In this document: positions 56,187 to 64,000 of the stretch, in pieces
Layout: the number at the start of each line of letters is the position of its first letter
Position numbering within the stretch: position 1 is the first letter of the stretch
Assembly (NCBI GenBank): GCA_025667525.1
Contig: CM046882.1
Span: 213,698,592 to 213,762,591 of the forward strand
Length of the DNA stretch: 64,000 nt
Reading direction: 5' to 3'
Origin: Glebionis coronaria
Lineage: Eukaryota; Streptophyta; Magnoliopsida; Asterales; Asteraceae
Position numbers and translations under genes: made by a program
The notes under the pieces: generated by a model
Told to the model about the DNA's origin: nothing
Database searches by the model: none
What the model saw: the letters and a program-made list of their open reading frames with translations, nothing else

Positions 56187-58757
56187 TGTGACAACCCTGG
56201 TTTTGAGGTTCGTCACTTAGTTTTATTTTGTGCTAGTTACGTGTCTTTACGTGTTTCTGTGCTAATTGGTGTGTATAGATTGTGGTTTGGATATCGTTTC
56301 CGTTACGGGGTACCTTGTGAGTGAAACGATGTGTGATGATTTCATGTTCATGAGTTCACATGGTAGTGACTATGAAGTGAGATGGTGTTATTTAGTGGTT
56401 TTACGTATACGTATATGTATTATAGAAAATCGTATTTTTACGATTTACGGTTTAGCATTTAGAGGTCTCGGAGGAGGTAATTAGTCATATATATATTTTT
56501 CGGGATGGTTTTAAGTCATTTAGGACTTAGTTATAAAGTTTATTTCAAAATTTGATATTTTTTATAAAAGTGTATATTTTACGTCTTTTACGGTAAAACG
56601 CGTAAATTTGACTAGTTTTACGGTTTTGAGGTTTTGGAGGCTTTAGAAGCTGAAATAAATTAAGGAAAATTAAGGTAATATTATTAATACAAATATTAAT
56701 AATAAAAAGGAAAAAAACGAAATTAAATGGGTATAGGTCGGTTATGTGAAAAAAGAAAAGAAAAGGGGAAAAAGGGAAAAAGGGAACCGGGCTTTTGTAA
56801 TGGGCCAAGTACTTGTTAGGAATCAATATAAATACTTTTTATTAACCAAAATACTTCATAAAACCCCTGGAGATCACCTTCAAGTTGGCATCAATGGTGG
56901 TATTAGGGTTTTTCATCAAAAATCTTGTTTTCCAAAAAAATCTAAGGTAAAATCTTCAAACCCTTTTTAGTAAATTGTTTTTATGTTTTCTTTAATCATC
57001 TTATGATGGATTAAGGTCAGGGTTTATTATAAAAACAGTAAATTAATGTTATAATAATCATAACATGATGACTACATAAATTAGGGCTTGTAATTAGTGG
57101 GATTAAGGTTAATTAATGAGGTTAATTTAGTTAAACCCGTTTTTAAAAACTGGGCAGAATTTTGGGTCATTGTTTTGATCATATAGGGAGTTATACAAAC
57201 TCTTATTTTGCGATCCACATATCCCTGGAAAGCTAATTGAAGTGGCTTTCCAATGCAAGAAACGAGAACTAAATTGGAGGTCGGGAAGTGGGTCAAAAAC
57301 AGGTTACAACAGTCGGAGGTCAAAACAGTTTTGAATTCAGCCTGTTTTCTTTTTAAGTTTTGGGTTGTTTGGGGTACTTCGGGTTGCATTGGGATCTTCT
57401 CACGAACATGAGAGATGGTTTATATATTGTAGTAAGGATCTGCACTTGGGCTAAGATTGTGGTTTAGGGTAAGACCCCTTAATGGTAACAAACTTTTAGT
57501 ACGTTTAAAATCAGGAAATCTGGAATGACAAAAGTAGATATATGTATATCGGGGCCTTAACAGTAGCTTTAATGTTAGGTCAAGTGGGAAGTGTTAGCCA
57601 ACATACGTAAAGGTATGAATATTCCTTTTACAGAAACCATGGGTATGTTTTAGTGGATGTTTGACTTAAGGTTTTGAGACCTAAAAACTGGGACTGTTTT
57701 GTGTAAAATATGAACGGGATAGTTATTAAACTTAGCCAAGTTAAGGACTTGTTAAAGAAGGGTAATGGGGTGATTAGAGCTTATATATGAGGTATTTATA
57801 TGGGAATAGGCTAGATGTCCATCATAGGTTAATGAGCCATCTTAGTGATTGGTTCGTATATTGATTGCGTGTTTTTGGTTTGTTAGCCTGTTGCTAGTGC
57901 AAGGACTTGTGAAGGAGCTATCAGGTGAGTTTCATAGTCCTATGTTTACTATTGTTTTTGACTTCTAGATGGGATGGAAGAGACACTGTGTTGAATTATT
58001 TTCTAAATTAATGCTGTGAATGTTTTAAGGTTTGAGATGGACTTGTGTGTACATTTATGTGATTAACTGCTATGTGATTCTTGTTTGTGTGTGATCTGGA
58101 TTGGAAAGGTACATAGGTGTATGGGCGCCTATGGGACCTATGGTTAATGATAAGGCATGATGCCTTGGAAATTGTGATTGTTGGTAAGGCGTGATGCCTT
58201 GGAAATTGTGATTGTTGGTAAGGCGTGATGCCTTGGAATTGTAATGATTGATATAACTTGAATGCTAGTTGTTAGTACATGATTGTAGCGCATTGTCCAT
58301 ATGTTCTTTTGTTGATGATTGTTATTCACAGCTTGTAATTGATTTAGCGTTGGAGTCTAAACCTATGACTCTCACCAACTTTATGTTGACGTGTTTTAGT
58401 GTCTCTTTCAGGTAATATTATGGTTAAGCTTGAGAACATAAGTGGCTAGGATTTGGAGAGCGTAGGATATGCATTTAGAAGGAGATCCCCGTTCCTTCTT
58501 AGTTTCTGTTGTTTGTTTATTAAGTGATACTGTTGGCACCTATATGTTTGTTTGGTTAATGTTTATTGTTTGTCTTGGGTAAGTGGTAGGACTGTTGTCT
58601 ACTTACCTAGACTCCTGCATTGTTGAGATATTGTCATGACATTTGTGTCACCATTTTATGACATTTCTTATATCATTTAGTAATCTCTATAGACACGTTA
58701 TTGTTGTGATGATATCCATACGTCGTGCCCCATATTCCGCCATGGTGGGGTGTGACA
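56187..58757 (+). repeat. Element E 3' LTR
   Basis: 2571 bp, exactly the length of the 5' LTR. It ends GTGTGACA, followed by CCGTT. Confidence 0.95.
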
Positions 58758-59610
58758 CCGTTTCTACATCGATGAGAGTGCGACCGGTCCTCAAGAATGG
58801 ACGACCAACGATCAATGGCACACGAGGGTCCATATCGTAGTCAACGACAATGAAATCGGCAAGAAAAGTGAATTTTTTGACTCCTACAAAGACGTCTTTG
58901 ACTATCCCCACTGGATAAGCGACCGTACGGTTAGCTAATTCCAAAGTCATTTTGGTGGGGACTAGCTCAGGGAGAGATATATGCTTCCAAACGCTTAGAG
59001 GCATTGCCATGCAATTCTCTACTCCCGGGAAGTTGCAAGGGATTAAGAAACGACCCGGATCACCAAGCTTGGTTGGCAATTTCCTTAAGAGCACTGCAGA
59101 GCAATTCTCATTAAGTTAGGTATTAGCAATATCAAGAAGCTTCTCCTTGTCGCTAAGAAGATCTTTGAACATTTTCGCATATTTAGGCATGTGAGCGAGA
59201 GCCTCAGCGAAGGAGATGTTGAAATTCAATTGTTTAAACATTTTGTGAACGTTCGAAACCTGAATATCATCCTTTCTTTTGAGCTTCTCTTTCCTCAACC
59301 TTGAGGGATAAGGTATATCGGAAGAAGAGGAAGTCTTTGGAATCAAAGGATCACTCACATCCTTGGGTGGAGGAGGGGTAGAAGTAAGAGGTGGAGAAAT
59401 TGGGGAAGTAGAAGGATGAGGAATAGGAGCAGGTGACTCGTTTTCCTTAGTCACAATCACCGGTGGAGGTATAGGAAGCTCGGCTTCCTTGGTACCTTTG
59501 CCACTGCGAGTGGTGATTGCTTTCATCCCCCCTCTTGGATTTGCAACGGTGTTACTCGGAAGAGTACCCGAAGAAGAGGGTTGATTACCTTGGAATAAAC
59601 TAGCCATCAT
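58758..59610 (-). pseudogene. Element D gag tail and protease, catalytic loop deleted
   Basis: From 59610 the frame gives MMASLFQGNQPSSSG, a Pro/Ser/Thr-rich spacer and DIQVSNVHKMFKQLN, then a TAA at 59116. After it come LNENCSAVLLRKLPTK, GDPGRFLIPCNF, NCMAMPLSVWKH and PRVPLIVGRPFLRTG. Relatives A and C have LADLG(A/T)SINLM between the Ala and PLS/PSS; here about ten residues, including the catalytic Asp, are missing (junction near 59004-59007) without a frameshift. Element E enters right after RTLIDVE. Confidence 0.9.
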
Positions 59611-61079
59611 GTTCCCAAGTCATTTGTTTGACTTGACAAAGTGTTTCTCATATCAGCTCGCAGATCGTTCCCTTGTTTCACCATGTCTGCTTTCATGTTG
59701 AGCACTTCCCGCTGGAGATTGTCCACGATCGCATCATTAGTCCTCATGTAGGTTCCAATATCTTGGGGTAATGCGGTGGGTTGGTTCGGAGGAGAATTGT
59801 AGGCGGGTGGTTGATAAGCAGGTTGTTGGTAAACTTGGTTGTTTCTTTGAGGTGGATATGGTTGTTTGTGAGGTGGTTGGTATGGTGCACAAGGTTGTTG
59901 TTGAGGAGGGCGATTAAGGTTTTGTTGTTGGTTTGGGTTGTTAGGAGGAAAACCGGGTGGGGAAAGAAAGTTGTTAGAGCGGTAGCTAAGCAAGTTGCGG
60001 TCTCCTTGAGGACGAGCTTGATAAGCGGCCGGAGGATAGGTACCGTATGCTGCATTAACATTCTCATAAGGATAGTCTTGGGTGGCGGTACAAGTGGTGT
60101 AAGAGTGAGGACCCCCGCATATTTCACATGGTTGGCTAACAGTATTGACTTGAGCGTCATGAGCGTTTTTAGCGTTGATGCTGTTGGTATTGTTAGCGGT
60201 GTGGGTAACAAGTGATTCAAGAAGCGTAGTAATTTTGTCAAGTCGCTTGTCGCTGTCACAAGTACTAGCACTAGCGGCATTGGTCCGCACACTCTTGGTT
60301 TGCACACGAGACTTATTCTCAATGATATCCCAAGCGGCATTGGAAGTCTTAACCAAAATATTACCCCCCGAGGCACTATTTAGTGAATCTTGGTCATTCA
60401 TGCTTAAACCATTATAAAAAGTATTAATTTGGTGCACTTTGGTAAAACCATGTTGTGGGCACTTTCTTAAAAGATCTTTAAAACGGTCCCAAGATTCACT
60501 AAAAGACTCATCGTACTTTTGTTCAAAATTAATGATTTCATTCCGCAAAGCGGTATTACGAGAGGGTGGGAAAAAGTAGTTGATAAATTTGGTCTCCAAA
60601 TCCGTCCACGTCAGAATACTTTGTGGTGGTTCCTTAGCAAGCCAATGCCGGGCTTGTCCCTCTAAGGAGAAAGGAAAAAGTTGCAAACGGATTACCTCTT
60701 GTGGAACACCATTGAATTTGACCGTATTCGTGAGTTGCAGGAATCTCTTGATGTGGTCATGTGGATCATCAATGGTACGCCCCAAGAATGGTTGAGCAGA
60801 GACCATCTGGATAAAGCCGGATTTGAGCTCAAAGTTGTTGGCTGCAATCGCGGGTATGACAATTGGGTCATTGTTGCCCTCCACATGTGCTTGTAACAGT
60901 TCAATCATCGGGCGATTGTCCGGTAGAGGTTCATTGTTGTTGTTATTATTGTTATTGAGAGGTGGATTGTTATTGTTGTTATTGTTTTGAGGTGGGTTAT
61001 TGTTGTTGTTGTGTACATCGGCCATGTCTAAGTCTTCGAGAGGCTCGGGCTCTTGATAAGACGTTGATCGTGTACGCAT
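59607..61079 (-). CDS. Element D gag (Athila type)
   Basis: 490 codons from ATG 61079 (MRTRSTSYQEPE). An Asn-rich N-terminus is encoded by AAC/AAT runs. The gag core includes NFELKSGFIQMV, FLGRTIDDPHDHIKRFLQL, LFPFSLEGQARHWLA, NYFFPPSRNTALRNEI and ESFSESWDRFKDLLRKCP. A short knuckle CEICGGPHSYTTC follows, then a long Pro/Gln/Asn-rich tail and a helical end (VDNLQREVLNMKADMVKQGNDLRADM). The frame ends at NDLGT where one base appears lost; the next frame overlaps by four bases. It would form the particle and bind RNA. Confidence 0.93.
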   Translation of the reverse strand: MRTRSTSYQEPEPLEDLDMADVHNNNNNPPQNNNNNNNPPLNNNNNNNNEPLPDNRPMIELLQAHVEGNNDPIVIPAIAANNFELKSGFIQMVSAQPFLGRTIDDPHDHIKRFLQLTNTVKFNGVPQEVIRLQLFPFSLEGQARHWLAKEPPQSILTWTDLETKFINYFFPPSRNTALRNEIINFEQKYDESFSESWDRFKDLLRKCPQHGFTKVHQINTFYNGLSMNDQDSLNSASGGNILVKTSNAAWDIIENKSRVQTKSVRTNAASASTCDSDKRLDKITTLLESLVTHTANNTNSINAKNAHDAQVNTVSQPCEICGGPHSYTTCTATQDYPYENVNAAYGTYPPAAYQARPQGDRNLLSYRSNNFLSPPGFPPNNPNQQQNLNRPPQQQPCAPYQPPHKQPYPPQRNNQVYQQPAYQPPAYNSPPNQPTALPQDIGTYMRTNDAIVDNLQREVLNMKADMVKQGNDLRADMRNTLSSQTNDLGT

Positions 61080-61267
61080 GCACCTACAAAAGAACTAACA
61101 AAGCAAACAAGAAATATTTTTGTCTTTTTTGGTTTTTTAATTTTTAGGATTTTTGAAAATTTATATTTTTTTTAGGGTTTTTGAAAGTTTTTATGAAAAA
61201 GTAACGTTCACGGTGAACGGATCCCAAAATCCAAGTTCTCACAAAAAACTGTTAATCTTAACGAGAA
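61080..61267 (-). other. Element D leader between PBS and gag
   Basis: About 190 bp, T/A-rich, homologous to the element A leader (AACGGATCCCAAAA shared). Confidence 0.6.
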
Positions 61268-61285
61268 GAGCCGGCAGCGGCGCCA
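61268..61285 (-). promoter_or_regulatory. Element D primer binding site (Asp-tRNA type)
   Basis: The minus strand reads TGGCGCCGCTGCCGGCTC, two bases inside the 5' LTR, as in element A. Confidence 0.88.
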
Positions 61286-61287
61286 TT

Positions 61288-62897
61288 TGATACATGCGTT
61301 TTGGATGGGGTTCAGATTTGTTCTCGGTATCTTCTCGAATTGATCACGGTTCAAAGTGGAATAGTTGTTCTTGGTTACTAAAAAGGTGTTGGTTTGTTTA
61401 TCTATTTTAAACTAATAGCAAATAAATGTAAATGTCGTTGAATGAAAAGAGCTTTAAAGATTAAACTAAAATAACGAGTTAAACATAAATGCTTGAAAAC
61501 TTAAAGGCAAGATTATAAAAAATACTTGAACACTTAATAAATCTAAAACTTGGAAACTTTGCAAAAACAAGAAATTAAGTCCGTCGGAACCCTTGGTCGG
61601 AATCCCGTCGGAATAGGCTAATCGGAATAAGCTGACCCGAATACATGGAAAATAGGTCCAATCGGAATAAGGGAAACAATCACCAATCGTAATCTTCAAA
61701 ACCTAATCCGATCAAAGGATCGGAATACTGGAGCTGCAATTGTAATGGGTTAAAATACCCACAATCGGAATCTTCAAAACCCTTTTCCGATCAGACGATC
61801 GGAATAAAGGGGGTGTGCTAATCGGAAAGTACCAAATCGGAAAAGGGTTTATACCTTTTCTGATTTATAAGGGATTCGAAAGTAAGCCAAGGTATTAAGC
61901 TATTTGATTAAGCTAACACCAAAACTTTGAACGAATCTAATATGAAACGGATTGAATAAGCACAAATACAACTTATCTAAACTTAAAATAAGCAAACTTT
62001 TAAGTCAAACCATAAAAAGATAAAAATTTTAAGAAAACTTTTAAAAAGTAAATAAGCTAAACATATAAATAAGCCAATAAGCACAAAGATCTTAAAGCTT
62101 ATTCGTATGAAAACTTAAGTAAGCATAAAAAGATTAACTTTTTAAGCACGAAATCATTAAGAACAACACGGATCATATGAAATTCACACCAAAATTAATC
62201 TAAAAATCTAAGAAAGGTAGAAAGAGATGAAAGATTAAAAGCTTAAACTTATACTTGATTAATGAAATCAACAATACAAAAGTTCAATCTTGAAAGATTA
62301 AATGTAAGGAAGATGAAAACATAGTGAGAGCAAGTTTTAGAACTTTCTCTCTCTAAAAACTAGAAAGGAAAAATGAATAGTGAAACTAAAAACTAAAAAC
62401 TAACTAACTCCCCAAATTGTGAAAGAGAAGTCCTATTTATAGGCGTTTGCTTGTGGGCTTGTGAATGGGCTTTGTTCATGGGCTCCTCTTCTTCTTTCTT
62501 CTTTTTAGTCTTTACGTTTCTTTAAACAAACGTTTCCGACTTTTGATTTTGAGAAGTGCCGGTGAATAATTCCAACTCGTCTTTTAATTTCTTGTTTAAT
62601 AGACTCGAGTTCTTTGACATATATGAATCTTCCATCTTTGGCCCTTTTCTTCGATCAAATAGGCACAATGACTTCAAATCTTTTGCATCTCTTGGATAAT
62701 AAACTTCGTCTTGAGTCTTTTTCTTCGATAAAACCCGTGCAATCCCATGTTTTCTTCAATATTCATCCGGTTGACTCTGAAAACATAATAAACACAAAAA
62801 CCACGCATAATTCCAAACAAATGATATTAAATACGTGTTTTGGTCTTGTTTTAGTAAGAAATAAGTGATAAAATGACGGATGTTTACACACCTATCA
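61288..62897 (-). repeat. Element D 5' LTR
   Basis: 1610 bp, TGATACATG to CCTATCA, followed by TSD AGCTT. It carries the TCGGAAT array at 61584-61865 and TATA at 62433-62442. Relative to the 3' LTR it has a 7-bp indel near 62650. Confidence 0.95.
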
Positions 62898-62902
62898 AGC
62901 TT

Positions 62903-64000
62903 TGAAACTCATTTTTGTGTCAAATAGACCAGAACACAGTTCATCAGAAACATAGTCTCATCACAGTCACTTAATTAGGGCTTTTGATTGAATATTTGGT
63001 GTGATTTTTGTTAAGTAGCTTGTGTGTTTATTATAGACTCCCTACACTCCACTGAGTGTAGGGGTGCCTTATTGTCCAAGAAAAAGCAAGCCAATAAGCT
63101 TTCCTAAGCTTATTACTCACCAGACCTTAATTTTGTACTGTTAGTGGGAACAAAGTTCCCACTGCTAGTGTTAGGGTTGGTACTGCTACACAAGCAGACA
63201 AAATCCACCACATGTGACTTTCAGAGTTTGAATTTTTTGTCTTTAGTGGTCTTATTTAGGAATTAAAACTTGATTTTAATTTTGTAATTTTTCTTATTTT
63301 AATTCTGATTTTTCTATTAAACTTATTTTCTGTTTACTGTTCATTTAGTATTTTTTAGATTTAATTGCATTTTAAGTTACTTTTTAATATTCTGTTTTTT
63401 GTCTTTTAGTGACAAAAATTAATATTTTTCAGTTTTACAAATTGTCTTAGATTTAGAAAAATACTTTAAGACTTTTAGTTTAAAAAGATTTTACTGTTCA
63501 CTTTTATATTAATTTTTAGAATTAATTTTAGTTTAGTTAGGGTTTTATTATAAACTGTTTTTTCTTTTAGTGAAAAATTTTACTTTTTTCAAACTTTTTC
63601 ATTTTTCTACTATTCATTAGTATAATTTAGGATTTTTAAAATTGTCAAATTATTTTTAGCATTATTTTGATATTTTTAATCATTATTTTAGTTTAGAAAT
63701 AGTTTTTAGTGTTTTAAAAATAGAAAAATAGTTTTGAAAATGTAGGAAAAATACTTTTTAGTCTTAAATAATATAAGTGAGTTAGTAGTTTAATAAAATA
63801 ATATTTCGGGCTTTTTCTTAATTATATTTAATTTTAGGGCTTTAATTAGCATTTAAAATTGAATATTTAATTAATAAAAGGTTTTAAAATTTATTTGTTG
63901 GATTTTTATTCTTATTTATATTATTTTAGACATTGTTTTAACTTTTAATTAATTTTTAGGTTTAATTATTAATTTCGTCACGTTTTACGTATTTACGTTC
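62903..64000 (+). other. Element C 3' non-coding region, part 2
   Basis: Continues from 42451. Very AT-rich after 63230, with no coding. A 10-bp perfect hairpin (CCCTACACTC, loop CACT, GAGTGTAGGG) lies at 63040-63063. Its right arm runs into GGTG and resembles the D polypurine tract, so the 3' LTR of C might begin near 63065. This cannot be confirmed here. Confidence 0.5.

Larger units (their letters stand above)
49340..58757 (+). mobile_element. Element E: decayed chromovirus with long LTRs
   Basis: Two 2571-bp LTRs (49340-51910 and 56187-58757), about 98% identical by eye, TG...CA. Flanks are CCGCT and CCGTT (four of five match). A PBS follows the 5' LTR and PPT AGGAGGGAGTGA precedes the 3' LTR. 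It is inserted in element D's protease/RT linker. The 4.3-kb interior keeps only eroded RT, RNase H and integrase remnants of chromovirus type, and no gag or protease is recognisable. Insert plus duplication is 9423 bp, a multiple of three, so D's frame is unaffected in register. Confidence 0.93.
42457..62897 (-). mobile_element. Element D: Athila-like Ty3/gypsy retrotransposon
   Basis: LTRs at 42457-44072 and 61288-62897 (1616 and 1610 bp, about 50 differences by eye, 3%). A perfect TSD AGCTT lies at 42452-42456 and 62898-62902. Own length is about 11 kb without the nested element E (49340-58757). It carries gag, protease and a full RT-RNase H-integrase. An env-like ORF, present in some Athila elements, is not seen. 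Lesions are a frameshift after gag, a stop at 59116, a deletion of the protease catalytic loop, a stop at 49213 and an integrase E-to-K change. Confidence 0.95.

Noticed and set aside
59781..60215. Plus-strand 144-codon frame opposite element D gag
   Set aside because: Shadow of the Pro/Gln/Asn-rich gag tail, no independent support.

Overview
This window looks like intergenic DNA from a large flowering-plant genome, probably a eudicot. Asteraceae is a guess from the general look of the elements and is not proven. I found no convincing host gene, tRNA, rRNA or bacterial feature. Essentially all 64 kb is a nest of LTR retrotransposons, and most boundaries can be placed to the base from LTR pairs, primer binding sites (PBS), polypurine tracts (PPT) and target-site duplications (TSD).

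Layout, host to guest. Element C is an Athila-like Ty3/gypsy element on the + strand (38612-42456 and 62898-64000). It has gag and protease but no visible pol. Element B, a Tat-lineage gypsy on the + strand, ends inside C's gag; its left end lies outside the window. B is cut by three insertions. (1) Element A is Athila-like, minus strand, 1-8027, and runs off the left edge. A is itself cut by a 615-bp TRIM (42-656, TSD CTTAA) and by a non-autonomous element H (2073-5249, TSD ATAAG). (2) Element F is a nearly intact Tekay-type chromovirus, minus strand, 9926-21518, TSD GAAAG. (3) Element G is a SIRE-like Ty1/copia, minus strand, 22280-34213. Further right in C sits element D, Athila-like, minus strand, 42457-62897, TSD AGCTT. 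D is cut in its protease/RT linker by element E, a decayed chromovirus, + strand, 49340-58757, TSD CCGCT/CCGTT.

Coding content. F has one frame for gag, protease, RT, RNase H, integrase and a chromodomain-like tail, broken by only two stop codons. It also has an extra upstream ORF flanked by good splice signals. G carries gag, protease, integrase, RT and RNase H with several stops and two frameshifts. D has a full RT-RNase H-integrase, but the protease catalytic loop is deleted and the integrase catalytic Glu reads Lys. B carries the Tat-type second RNase H and, antisense in its 3' region, a spliced gene with its own TATA box that resembles the 'putative gypsy type transposon' family.

LTR divergence, counted by eye, is about 0.5% for F, 1.8% for G, about 2% for E, about 3% for D and about 4% for the TRIM. 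D is older than the E inside it, as nesting requires. H is an exception: its two LTRs are barely alignable.

The most unusual signal is not coding. Several unrelated elements carry dense arrays of one short word in the RNA leader (LTR R/U5 or PBS-to-gag). These are TCGGAAT in D and G, a 12-13 bp GATCGCA unit in A, and CGCTGA in H. The D (gypsy) and G (copia) arrays even end in the same TTCCGAT/ATCGGAA hairpin phrase.
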